Assembly: GCF_016702655.1 (NCBI RefSeq)
Contig: NZ_JADJDO010000013.1
Span: forward strand, 124,001-188,000
Direction of reading: 5' to 3'
DNA from: Ideonella sp.
Lineage (GTDB): Bacteria; Pseudomonadota; Gammaproteobacteria; Burkholderiales; Burkholderiaceae_C
DNA length: 64,000 nucleotides
This document shows, in pieces, positions 8,256 through 16,954 of this stretch. Within the stretch, counting starts at the first letter, position 1; every line of letters starts with the position of its first letter. The notes beneath the pieces are model-generated. The model saw only the letters and a program-made list of their open reading frames with translations, was not told where the DNA came from and ran no database searches. The position numbers were made by a program, and so were the translations under genes.

Positions 8256-9843
8256 CGTTGCTCTCCCGTGCCGACCACCCATGCCAGCGCGGCGTAGGCG
8301 TCGGCCATCTGTAGCAGCTGTTCGGCAGATCGGGCCGCCCATGCCTTACGGTCGAAGACATAGATCTCGTTCGCCTCGAACGGGCCGGCGAGGTGGATGA
8401 ACTCGTGCAGCAGCACGAAGGCACGGACATCGTCGACTCCGCGCGCCGGTTCGCGGGATTGAAGCGTGCCCAATCGCCATGCCGAGCTCAGCGTCACCTT
8501 GCCGCCGCGGACATTGCCCTGGGCCTCCGCCAACTCGGTGGGATCGTCGAGGTCGCCGGCGACGAAGTCGGACAGCTTGGCCGCCGCCAGACCGTTGCGT
8601 GCGCCGCGCAGTACATCCAGTACATGCTCCACGCGCTCGCGGCCGGGGGAGATCTCGGGTGCGTCGATCTTCATGATATCGAGCAGCGCCTTTGCGACAA
8701 CGCTGCCCGGGCGCGGCCTAGCCATCAGGGCGGCGATCGTCGCGTCGCACGCTTCGATGCCGCGCAGGCGGGCCGCGTCGATCTCGGTGCGAAGCGCGAA
8801 CACGTCGTCCTGCGCCGTCGCCAGGCGCCGCTGTTCGCGCGCCGCCTGCCGCTGGCGCCGACGATCGGCGCGTGCTTCCTTGAGCGCACCGCGATCGCCA
8901 CCGCGCAACGCGCCGACCCGCTCACGCCATGCACGCCGCTCGTCGCGCCGCGCACGCCGTCGCGCACGCCTCGACGAAAGGCGGTCCGAACCCCCGTCGG
9001 CGCCGGCGACGGCGCTGGGCTGCATGGACGGCGTGGCAGCGATGCGAAGGGCGACGCCGACGGTCAGACCCGGTGAACGCGTGGAACGCAGCGTCAGTGA
9101 CACCGCGGCATCGGGCTGCACTGCCCGCAGTTGCGCCCAATCGAATGGGCCGCCTTCGATGCGCTCCATCGAGGCCGGCAAGGCTTCGATCTCGAGCGGA
9201 TCGCCGAGCACAGTCTTCGGATCAGTATTGCCCATCTCGCGTCCGATCCGAACCGCAACGATGTCGCCATCGAAGATCTCGATACGCGTGGCATCCACCT
9301 GGGAACCTTCGGCACCGATGGGGAATCGTCGGGGCGTCGCGGTCTGTGGCCGCTCGGTGCCGATCTCGACCTCCAAGAACGGCGGTCCGCGAGCCGGATC
9401 AGGGTTGCACGCCGCGCAAGCCACAGCATCGCCGCCGCGCCGCTGCCGGCGCCGGCGGCCTGCACCTGCGCCACATGCATGAGTTCGTGGCCAATCAGCG
9501 CCCGGCCGGCGGACGTGGACGGACGGTATCGGCCTTCACCAAAGCCGATGTGGGTGCCGCTCGTGAACGCAAGCGCGTCCAGGCCGGAGGCGAGCGCGGC
9601 GCCGCGCTCGTCGGCATGCAGCCGTACCGCGGAGAAGTCGTGCCCGAGGCGCTGTTCGAAGTAGCGTCGATCCGCCCCTGGCAGCGGTTCACCCCCCGTC
9701 ATCGCCAGCGGCCCGGCCGATGGCACCAACGCTCCGGTGCGCGGGCCAGGTACCGATCGGCCACGCGCGGCACGCTCCAGCGGGTGGTCGCGCGGCGCCA
9801 CCCGCGGCGCGCCGTCGATCGCGGGCATGAAGGCACGGCTCAT
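8252..9843 (-). CDS. eCIS-core (DUF4157) protein with M35-like zinc peptidase domain, frameshifted
   Basis: The N-terminal frame starts at ATG 9843 (ATGA overlap with the upstream stop). It encodes a DUF4157 eCIS-core domain (about residues 55-130) with RRYFEQRLGHDFSAVRLHAD and the zinc motif GHELMHVAQV. The frame then breaks near 9425-9445, and the remaining protein lies in another frame down to 8252. That part has a charged linker and a C-terminal peptidase-like domain with LLHEFIHLAG, ANEIYVFDRKAWA and ADAYAALAW, resembling the M35/lysine-specific endopeptidase pattern (HExxH plus a downstream Asp region). The total of 1592 nt is one base short of a multiple of three. DUF4157 marks eCIS-associated effectors, so this is a candidate protease cargo. 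A separate downstream gene from GTG 9424 is possible but less likely, because the frames overlap without any stop. Confidence 0.75.
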
Positions 9844-10607
9844 TCGCCTTCTCCCTTCGGCTTGTCTTCGACCGGTGCCGGCTTGGTGGGATCGCAGTCC
9901 TTGACGTGGTAGTTGTGCTTCGCGCCGACGGCCTTGAAGTCGACCACCGCGCCGGTCGAGTCCTTGACCCACTCGAGCTGACCTTCCTTCGCGTCCAGCG
10001 CCTCCTGCGCCGTGGGCTCCTTGTCGCAGGCCGCCTTCTTCACGATCGCCTTGGCGGATGCCACTGGCTGGTTGCGCGCGTCGCACACGGCCTGCTGCAG
10101 CACGGCTTTGCTCAGCTCGCGGTGGCGCTCCTCGTGATCCTTGATGAAGGTCTCGACGCGCCGGATCAGCGCGAGTTCCTTCTCGGACGGGCGGCCGCCG
10201 GCGAAGCGCGGGCGGATGATGCTCGACGTGACGCTCAAGCCCACCTGCGTCATCTTTCCCTTGTCGACCGTCGGGCTGAAGCCGATCGAGATGTGGGTGT
10301 GGCCACCGGCGCCGAGCACGGCATCGACATTGGCCGCGAACTCGACGGCCGTGTCGGCGCGGATGTCGGTCGGCACCGGAGATGCAGGCGTCCACGAGAT
10401 GGCCTCGCCGCAACCCGCCGCCGCCTTGGGCGCCTCGCCCTCCTGCAGCGCCTGGCCCGGCGGCTCCATCGGCACTTCGGCAAAGTCGGCGCCGGCCGGG
10501 GTCGCTGCGGCGTCGGCGCCCGGCATCGTCAGCCGCGCGCCCTGACGCGCCGGCACCGTGCGCGGCGTCAGCGCTGCAGGAATGCGGGGTTCGCGATCGC
10601 GGCTCAT
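9840..10607 (-). CDS. Unknown HExxH protein of the eCIS locus (putative zinc peptidase or accessory)
   Basis: A 255-residue protein starting at ATG 10607 (MSRDREPRIPAALTP), which overlaps the upstream stop; its own stop overlaps the next ATG. The first 60 residues are Pro/Ala-rich and look disordered. The folded part carries GGHTHISIGFSPTVDKGKM and an HExxH motif in FIKDHEERHRELSKAVLQQA (about residues 158-162), followed by Cys pairs (VCDARNQ, KKAACDK, VKDCDPT). I do not recognise the family with confidence; the HExxH helix resembles small zinc peptidases of the DUF922 kind. Its place between two DUF4157 proteins suggests cargo or a cargo-processing enzyme. Catalysis is inferred only. Confidence 0.6.
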   Translation of the reverse strand: MSRDREPRIPAALTPRTVPARQGARLTMPGADAAATPAGADFAEVPMEPPGQALQEGEAPKAAAGCGEAISWTPASPVPTDIRADTAVEFAANVDAVLGAGGHTHISIGFSPTVDKGKMTQVGLSVTSSIIRPRFAGGRPSEKELALIRRVETFIKDHEERHRELSKAVLQQAVCDARNQPVASAKAIVKKAACDKEPTAQEALDAKEGQLEWVKDSTGAVVDFKAVGAKHNYHVKDCDPTKPAPVEDKPKGEGE

Positions 10608-12745
10608 GATTCGCGGCACTTCTTCTTCGGCAGCTTGCGTTCCGGCGGGATCGGGTGCGCCGCATCGATCGCCGCGCGGTCGGCCTCCTCGCAGGCGCCG
10701 GTCTGGTCGGGCTTCGGAACGCGCTCCGGGTGCGACAGCTTCTTCAGGTGCACGTCGACGTCGACCCGCCGCATGAACGGGAACACCAGTTCCCAGCGCG
10801 CGCGCCCGCTGATCTTGCGGCCCTTGGCATCGCGGCCGTCGACGAAGGCCTGGATGTCGTCGAGCGCCTGCTGGCGCTGCACCGGATCGGCGCGCGCGGC
10901 TGGATCGACCTGCAGCAAGTCGAGGCGTTCCTCGGGGCCGAGCGCGGCCAGCCGCGGAACGAGCTGGCCGGTCAGCGCTTCGTTGGCGGCCTCCGTGCCG
11001 GGGCGGGTGGCAGACTCACCGAACAGTTCGCCCACACCCTCGGCCGCCGGCAAGGCGGGGGCGCCCGCCGGCAGCTTCTTGCCGAGTTCGGCGTGCGCGT
11101 GCTCGGCGCGCCGCGTGGCGAGCGCTAGGTTGTAGTCGACCTTGCCCTCGGGCGAGGCATAGCCGCGCACCGAACGCACCTCGTAGCCCTTGCCGACCAT
11201 CGCGCCGATCGCCTCGACGCGCGAGGCGAAGGCGGCCGCATCGGCCGGCGTGCTGCTGTCGAACTGGTACATCAGCGGCAGGTTCTGGGTATCGGGCTCG
11301 CGGTCGATGACTTCCTTCGTGCCGTAGGGCGTGCAGGTGTAGCGCGGCAGCGGCGGCGGGCAGTCGCAGCGCCAGCAGTCGACACGCTCGGTCTTGTCGG
11401 GGCCGCCGAACTTGCCGCCCAGCGTCAGCCCCGGCGTGACTTTCGGATCCTCGCCCGGACGCGGCTCGATCGACAGGCCGGGCTTGAGCGTCAGGTCCTT
11501 GATCGGGCCGATGTTGGGCAGCGGGATCTCGGCGCCGATGCTGAGCGTGCCCTTGGAGCTCGGCGCCTCGCCGGCCGGGCGCTTGTCGTCGACCTTGTAG
11601 CCGAGGTCGACCGCGAACCACTTCGTGCCGACCTTCAGGCTGAGCGAGTACTGCTCGGCCGAGAGCGTCGGTGTGCGCTGCACGTCGACGAATCCGGTGA
11701 TCGTGAAGCTCACGCCCTTGGGCGTGACCTTGAGGGTGCCCGTCACGCGGATCTGCTGCTCGGCAGTGCCGAGCGTGCTCGTCGCGCCGACGCCGGCGCG
11801 CAGGATGCCGTCGACGGTGAGCGTGACGTCGCCCTGCGCCGAGATCTTGGCGCTGTCGAGTGCGGTGTTCGCCAGGCCGGGCGGGTCGGCGCCGGCCGCC
11901 GGATTGCTGCGCAGCGTGTCGAGCAGGTTCTTGCCGGCCTCGACGACGCGCGTGTAGTCGATCGACGAGTCGGCCGTCAGGCGCACGCTGCCGTAGCACA
12001 GCGAGTACTCGAGGCGGATCGCGTCGGCGTCGCGGTCCCAGCGGAAGATCTTGTCGCGCGGCGTGGTGCGCTTTTCGGGCGTCTCGGTGCAGGGGCGGTC
12101 TTCGAGCGTGCGCCGGATGCGCACGCCGCTCTTCTCGTCGATCGCGCGGTCGAACTCGACCGTGTCGGCGGCGTCGCGTTGCAAGCGTGCCTGCACGCCG
12201 GCGGCCGCACCCGGCGCGATGCGCCGCGCCCGGCCCGCGACGACCGCATCGGCCTGGGCGTCGGCCTCGCGCTCGAGCGGCGCGTCGGGCGCATCGGTCT
12301 CCGATGCGAGCGCCGGCCCCGCCGGCGCCGCGCCGCGCTGCTGGATCGTGTGCGTGAGTTCGTGCGCGAGCAGGTGCAGCCCCGCGCGCGTGTCGGGCGC
12401 GTAGCGGCCGGCGCCGAAGTGAACATGCTGGCCGACCGTGAACGCGTGTGCATGCAGCGCGTGCGCCGCGGCGTGGCTCGAGACATCGTCGTGGATGCGC
12501 ACGGCGTCGAAGGCGGCGCCGAACTGCGGCTCTAGCCGCCGTCGCCACGCGGGCGCGAGCGTCGTGCCGCCGCCCTCGAAGCGCGCCAGGTCGAGCGGCG
12601 CCGGCACCTCGCTGCCGGGCGGCGCGCGGCGCTGCAGCTTCTTCCTGCGGCACGCCTCGCAATCGGCCTGGCCGGCGCTACATGCGCAGGCGCGCTGCAG
12701 CCGCGCCGTGGCCGGCCGTGCTGCGAGGCCGGTGACGAGCGTCAT
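10604..12745 (-). CDS. eCIS-core (DUF4157) protein with C-terminal OmpA-like domain
   Basis: This 713-residue protein has an N-terminal Cys cluster (CACSAGQADCEAC, residues 20-32) and a DUF4157 eCIS-core domain (about 50-140) with FDAVRIHDD, VHFGAGRYAPDTRAGLHLLA and the zinc motif HELTHTIQQ (HELTH about 128-132). A long beta-rich middle follows (VTLTVDGILRAGVG, VRVTGTLKV-like repeats, LTLKPGLSIEPRPGED), then a second Cys patch (CWRCDCPPP). An OmpA-type segment follows at roughly 480-560: YQFDSSTPADAAAFASRVEA, VRSVRGYASPEGKVDYNLAL and ATRRAEHAHAEL. OmpA domains bind peptidoglycan, so it could tether the particle or act on a target wall. Both junctions are ATGA overlaps. The fusion of these two domains is the notable point. 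Confidence 0.8.
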   Translation of the reverse strand: MTLVTGLAARPATARLQRACACSAGQADCEACRRKKLQRRAPPGSEVPAPLDLARFEGGGTTLAPAWRRRLEPQFGAAFDAVRIHDDVSSHAAAHALHAHAFTVGQHVHFGAGRYAPDTRAGLHLLAHELTHTIQQRGAAPAGPALASETDAPDAPLEREADAQADAVVAGRARRIAPGAAAGVQARLQRDAADTVEFDRAIDEKSGVRIRRTLEDRPCTETPEKRTTPRDKIFRWDRDADAIRLEYSLCYGSVRLTADSSIDYTRVVEAGKNLLDTLRSNPAAGADPPGLANTALDSAKISAQGDVTLTVDGILRAGVGATSTLGTAEQQIRVTGTLKVTPKGVSFTITGFVDVQRTPTLSAEQYSLSLKVGTKWFAVDLGYKVDDKRPAGEAPSSKGTLSIGAEIPLPNIGPIKDLTLKPGLSIEPRPGEDPKVTPGLTLGGKFGGPDKTERVDCWRCDCPPPLPRYTCTPYGTKEVIDREPDTQNLPLMYQFDSSTPADAAAFASRVEAIGAMVGKGYEVRSVRGYASPEGKVDYNLALATRRAEHAHAELGKKLPAGAPALPAAEGVGELFGESATRPGTEAANEALTGQLVPRLAALGPEERLDLLQVDPAARADPVQRQQALDDIQAFVDGRDAKGRKISGRARWELVFPFMRRVDVDVHLKKLSHPERVPKPDQTGACEEADRAAIDAAHPIPPERKLPKKKCRES

Positions 12746-12975
12746 CGACGCGCCTCCAGCTGCGCGGCGACGCGCGGCGCGACGGCCGCCGCGATGCGTT
12801 CGTGCAACGCGGCCGGCGCCGCGCCAGCGGCGGCATTCGCCTGCAGGCGCTGCGCGATCGCCGCCGGCAACTGCGTCGCGAGCTGGCGCGCGAGCGCGCC
12901 ACGATCGGTGCCTTCGGCCCCGTCGACCGTCAGCCGGACGATGTGCAGGTGCAGCTCGCGCGCGGACAGCGTCAT
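12742..12975 (-). CDS. Small eCIS-locus protein of unknown function (77 aa)
   Basis: A 77-residue, Ala/Leu-rich, mostly helical protein starting MTLSARELHLHIVRLTVDG. ATG 12975 overlaps the ATPase stop and its own stop overlaps the next gene's ATG, so it is tightly embedded in the operon, which is good evidence that it is real. The N-terminal strand (LHLHIVRLTVDG) resembles the short I-x-R-I-x-V strand at the end of the proline-rich protein encoded at 16246-16950. The rest (ALARQLATQLPAAIAQRLQA) looks like an amphipathic helix. No function can be assigned; a structural adaptor is plausible. Confidence 0.7.
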   Translation of the reverse strand: MTLSARELHLHIVRLTVDGAEGTDRGALARQLATQLPAAIAQRLQANAAAGAAPAALHERIAAAVAPRVAAQLEARR

Positions 12976-14909
12976 GCCGAGCCTCCGGTGCCGAAGTTCC
13001 ACGAGCGCTCGAGCTTCGCGAACTCGCCGCGCAGCGCCTGCGTCAGCAGCGCGTCGTCGATTGCCTGGCCGCGCGCAGCGGCGGCAAACGCCGCCTGCAA
13101 GGCCGCGGCGCGGATGTGGCCGCCCGCGAGCGGCGCACGCGCGAGCGCGGCGAAGTCGATCTGCGCCCGCGGCGCCCGCTCGGGCAGCTGCAGCCGCCAG
13201 AGGCGCTGGCGCATCGCCTCGTCGGGGAAGGGGAACTGCACGACGAAGCGGATGCGGCGCATGAAGGCCTTGTCGAGCGAGCTCTTCAGATTGGTGGTCA
13301 GGATCGCGAGGCCGCGATAGGCCTCGATGCGCTGCAGCAGGTAGGCGATCTCGATGTTGGCGTAGCGGTCGTGACTGTCCTTGACCTCGCTGCGCTTGCC
13401 GAACAGGGCGTCGGCCTCGTCGAACAGCAGCACCGCGCCGCTCGCCTCGGCGGCGTCGAACACGCGCGCGAGGTTCTTCTCGGTCTCGCCGATGTACTTG
13501 CTCACCGTGCTGGCAAGGTCGATGCGGTAGAGGTCGAGCCGCGCCTCGTTGGCGATCGCCTCGGCCGCCATCGTCTTGCCGGTGCCCGATTCGCCGGCGA
13601 AGAGCGCGGCGATGCCGAGGCCGCGCGCGCCGCGCGCGCCGAAGCCCCAGTCCTCGTGCACCGTGTGCCTGTGCCTGAGCTGCTCGGCGATCGCGCGCAG
13701 CTGCTCGAGCTGCGCGGCGGGCAACACGAGGTCGGCAAAGCGCGTGTCGGCGGCGATTCGCTGGGCGAGCGCCTCGAGCCCGCCGCGCGCCGCTTCGCGC
13801 AGCGCGTCCCACAACGCATCGGCGTAGGCCGCGCCGTCGGCGCGCGGATCGGCGCACAGCGCGGCGGCGGCGCGCGCCTCCTGCAGCAGCGCGGCGTCGA
13901 CGCGAAACTGCTGCAGCGCCGGGCGCAGGAGCGCGCCATCGGCAGCAAATGCCGCGCCGGCGGCAGCAGGCGCCGCGCACTCGACGACGACGAACGCACG
14001 CTGCACCGCCTCGCGCAGGCGCGCGCGATCGATCGGATCGGCCGCGATCACCGCGGCGCCGCGCAGCCGGTCGACGACGCCTGCCAGCCGCGGCCGGGCG
14101 TCGGTCCCGTCGCCCCAGATCAGCGGAACGGCGCCCGACAGCAGCGCCTCGCGGTCCAGGCGGCGTGCCAGGTCGTCGGCCTCGGCGGCTTCGTGCGGCA
14201 GGTCGGCGATCGCGACTGGCAGCACGCCGGCGCCGCTCGCGCGCAAGCCGGCCAGCGCGGTATCGCGCAGCACGGCCGGCGCGCGCGTGCTGCCGCCGTG
14301 CGCCGTGACGAGCACCAGCGGCGCAGGCCCGCTCGCGGCAAGCGCCGCGGCGACGGCTGCGCTGCCCGCGGCGTCGGCGGCCGCCGGCTCGGCGGCACGC
14401 CGGATCAGTGGCCGCAGGCGCTCGTCCAGCGCGGCGACGCCGGTCAGCGCATGGAGCGCGCGCTCGTCGATCGAGAGCGCCGCGTGTGCCGGCGACGCGC
14501 CGGCGCCGAGTTCGAGCAGCCGCCACTGGCGCAACGGTGCAAGCGGGGACAGTGCGTCCCAATGCGGCGCGTCGAGCAGCGACAGCGCGAGCGAGAAGGT
14601 CAGCGGCGCGCCGATCAGTTCGCGCAGGCCGCGATCGAGCTCCACGCCCGCGGCCAACAACAGCAGTTCGCGCTCGAAGCGCGACAGGCCGAAGATGCGC
14701 GCGACGCGTTCGAGTGCCGGCGGCGCGGCCGCGTCGGCCGGCCAGGGTTCGGCGTGGGCCGCGCGCGGCGTCGTGTCGCCGCCGGATTGCAGGCGCGCCT
14801 GGATCTCGCCGCGCAGGCGCGCCAGTTCGGCGGCGAGCCAGCGCTGGTTGAGTTCGCTCCAGTCGGCAGCGTCGGCCGGCGCGAAGCTGGCCTCGGAGCG
14901 CGCGTTCAT
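12972..14909 (-). CDS. AAA+ ATPase of the contractile injection system (Afp15-like)
   Basis: A 645-residue protein with a variable N-terminal half and a C-terminal AAA+ module. Walker A is GESGTGKT (about residue 440), Walker B is AVLLFDEADALFG (about 495), and ILTTNL with FMRRIRFVVQFPFPDE gives sensor 1 and the arginine-finger region. It is homologous to Afp15/PVC15 ATPases encoded in nearly all eCIS loci, thought to act in particle assembly or release. ATG 14909 (MNARSEASFA) overlaps the upstream stop (ATGA), which fixes the start over more upstream in-frame codons. It is encoded between the DUF4255 protein and the small 77-residue protein. Confidence 0.92.
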   Translation of the reverse strand: MNARSEASFAPADAADWSELNQRWLAAELARLRGEIQARLQSGGDTTPRAAHAEPWPADAAAPPALERVARIFGLSRFERELLLLAAGVELDRGLRELIGAPLTFSLALSLLDAPHWDALSPLAPLRQWRLLELGAGASPAHAALSIDERALHALTGVAALDERLRPLIRRAAEPAAADAAGSAAVAAALAASGPAPLVLVTAHGGSTRAPAVLRDTALAGLRASGAGVLPVAIADLPHEAAEADDLARRLDREALLSGAVPLIWGDGTDARPRLAGVVDRLRGAAVIAADPIDRARLREAVQRAFVVVECAAPAAAGAAFAADGALLRPALQQFRVDAALLQEARAAAALCADPRADGAAYADALWDALREAARGGLEALAQRIAADTRFADLVLPAAQLEQLRAIAEQLRHRHTVHEDWGFGARGARGLGIAALFAGESGTGKTMAAEAIANEARLDLYRIDLASTVSKYIGETEKNLARVFDAAEASGAVLLFDEADALFGKRSEVKDSHDRYANIEIAYLLQRIEAYRGLAILTTNLKSSLDKAFMRRIRFVVQFPFPDEAMRQRLWRLQLPERAPRAQIDFAALARAPLAGGHIRAAALQAAFAAAARGQAIDDALLTQALRGEFAKLERSWNFGTGGSA

Positions 14910-16249
14910 GCCGGCACCGTGACCTGATACGCCGGGTCGAAGCTCGGCGGCGACGTGGACTTGTCGACGAGCAGCGAATCGACGCCGTCGACGCGCAGGC
15001 GCAGCCACTGGGCGCCGGGGCTAAGCGTGCCCGGGAACTCGAAGTCGAGCGGATCGGTCGCGAGCGTGCGCCGCGCCGCGACTGCCGTGTTCGTGCCCAG
15101 CGCCAGCACCGCCGCCTGCTCGGGCCGCACCTCGGGCCGGCTGAACAGCCGCACCGTGACGCGCGCCGGGCCGGCCACGCGCTGGATGGCTATCGCCGCG
15201 AGGCCGAGCACTGCGTCGGCGGCGATCACCGGGTCGGGCGCGACGAGCAGCGGCAGCGCGTTCGTCTCGCGCTCGAGCAGTTCGCCCGGCGGCGTGAGGG
15301 CAAGGCTTGCCTGCATCAGCCCGGCCGGCAGGCCGGTCTGTGCGGCAGCGCCGGCGGGCAGCGTGAAGCTTGCGCTCGTGCCACCTGGTGCGACGACCGC
15401 AGCGACCTCGAGCGGCGCGGCGAGCAGGCGGTGGCGGAGCCGCGCGCGCACGCCGCTGCCTTCGAGCCGCACGCCGGCGAGCGTGATCACGTTGCCCGCG
15501 AGGGCCACGCTCTGCCGGTTGGGCGGCGTGATCGAGAGGATCGTCGGCCCGGGCGGGAGCATGTCGGGCTGCACGACGACGCCGCGGTCGCGCCCGGTGG
15601 CCAGGTCGGCCGGCCCGCGCGAGAGCACCGGCAGCGGCGAGCGCGCCGGCCGCGTGCCCTCGATCAGCACGACGCTGACCTGGTACGCGGCCGACGGCCG
15701 GTAATGCGATTGCGACGCCGACCAGAGCTTGCTCATCTCGTCGGTGTTGAGCGGCAGCGGCGTGATGCGCACCGCCTCGATCTGGTCAGCGAGGTCGCTC
15801 GCCGCGAGTGCCTGGAACGCGGGCGGCAGCATCGAGATGTCGAGCGGGCTCGGGTCGAGCGCGCGCCGGATCGCCGCGCGGTCGAGCACCGGCCGCTCGT
15901 GCAGCAGGTGCATCGCGTAGCCGAGCAGGATCTCTGTCTGGAAGTCCGACGCGCCGTAGGCGGTGACGAGGTAGTGCAGGTCGAGCGCGAGCGGCGCGTT
16001 GCTGACGCGCTCGCCGGTCGAAGCGCTGCGCGACGGCAGGTCGCGGTTGCGCCAGGCCGCGTTGGGCAGCGCAAGGTACATGAAGAGGTTCAGGCGCGGC
16101 GCGAAGTTCGCTTCGTCGACATCGACGCGGTCGGGCGCGACGGCGCTGACCGTGACCGGCCCGAGCATGCCGCTCACGTCGACGAGCCCGTTGTCGAGCA
16201 GGTTGCGCAGTACCGCGCTGACCGCGCCGATGGCCAGCGGCGAACTCAT
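14906..16249 (-). CDS. DUF4255 / Afp16-like tube terminator
   Basis: A 447-residue protein whose first 200 residues form the DUF4255 domain: AIGAVSAVLRNLLDNGLVDV, RLNLFMYLALPNAAWRNRDL, APLALDLHYLVTAYGASDFQ and TEILLGYAMHLLHERP, followed by TDEMSKLWSASQSHYRPS. In AFP and PVC the homologue (Afp16) caps the tube and sets its length. The C-terminal half adds Ig-like or IPT-like beta segments (PTILSITPPNRQSVALAGN, ITLAGVRLEG), as in many family members. Both ends overlap neighbours by four bases. Assignment is firm from the ordered motifs. Confidence 0.9.
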   Translation of the reverse strand: MSSPLAIGAVSAVLRNLLDNGLVDVSGMLGPVTVSAVAPDRVDVDEANFAPRLNLFMYLALPNAAWRNRDLPSRSASTGERVSNAPLALDLHYLVTAYGASDFQTEILLGYAMHLLHERPVLDRAAIRRALDPSPLDISMLPPAFQALAASDLADQIEAVRITPLPLNTDEMSKLWSASQSHYRPSAAYQVSVVLIEGTRPARSPLPVLSRGPADLATGRDRGVVVQPDMLPPGPTILSITPPNRQSVALAGNVITLAGVRLEGSGVRARLRHRLLAAPLEVAAVVAPGGTSASFTLPAGAAAQTGLPAGLMQASLALTPPGELLERETNALPLLVAPDPVIAADAVLGLAAIAIQRVAGPARVTVRLFSRPEVRPEQAAVLALGTNTAVAARRTLATDPLDFEFPGTLSPGAQWLRLRVDGVDSLLVDKSTSPPSFDPAYQVTVPA

Positions 16250-16950
16250 GCCCGACCCCCGCCGCGCAGATAGTCCGCCAGCGGTGCGACCGCGCCGCTC
16301 GGGCGCGGCCGGCGCTCGCTTTGCGCGGTTGGCGCGCTCGCGGCCGGCAGGCGCACGTCGATGCGGTCTATGGTCACGTGCACGATGGGCGGCGCGCCGC
16401 CTGCCGGCGGGCGGCGCTCGGCGAGCGCGTCGAGGCGCAGCGGCCCATCGTGCGGTACGTGGGCGGACACGGGTCCCGCCGATGGCGGGAGGCTTGGCGC
16501 TGCGGGCAGCTTCGGCTCGACGGGTACGACAGCGCGCGCCGGGTCAGCCTCGGGCGGCACGGCCCGGTCGAGCGGCGCGCTGCGCGGCGTGATCGATTCG
16601 GCCTGCTGCCGCGCCGAGGGCGCCGCCGGGTACGGTACGCGATCCGGCAGCCGGGCGGTGGCCACGAAACCGACGTGCGCTGCCACGGCCGGTGTCGGCG
16701 CCGGGGCCCGAACGGCGTGGGCCGGCGGCGGATCGGGGTCGCTGCGGGCGAGGAGATCGAGCGGGCCGGGCTGCCGGCGGGCCGGCACGCGCACCGCTGC
16801 GACACGCAGTGGCGCGACGGTGTCGACGGGCGCGGTCGCTTCGGCGTCGACCAACGGGGCCGCCGGCTCTAGCCAGCGCGGCGCGAGGTCCAGGCGCGCG
16901 GCGCCCGGAGCCGCGCTGCGGCCGGGGTCGAGGCGGCGCAGGAAATCCAT
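16246..16950 (-). CDS. Proline-rich eCIS-locus protein with conserved C-terminal strand
   Basis: A 234-residue protein starting at ATG 16950 (MDFLRRLDPG), 4 nt after the upstream stop. Most of it is Pro/Ala/Arg-rich and likely disordered. A short ordered block near the C-terminus (PPIVHVTIDRIDVRLP) is the recognisable part: an I-x-R-I-x-V-R strand that recurs in small unknown proteins of eCIS loci. It is followed by LADYLRGGGRA, whose stop overlaps the DUF4255 start. It resembles a flexible linker ending in a docking strand. No enzymatic feature is visible; function unknown. Confidence 0.65.
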   Translation of the reverse strand: MDFLRRLDPGRSAAPGAARLDLAPRWLEPAAPLVDAEATAPVDTVAPLRVAAVRVPARRQPGPLDLLARSDPDPPPAHAVRAPAPTPAVAAHVGFVATARLPDRVPYPAAPSARQQAESITPRSAPLDRAVPPEADPARAVVPVEPKLPAAPSLPPSAGPVSAHVPHDGPLRLDALAERRPPAGGAPPIVHVTIDRIDVRLPAASAPTAQSERRPRPSGAVAPLADYLRGGGRA

Positions 16951-16954
16951 CGTG

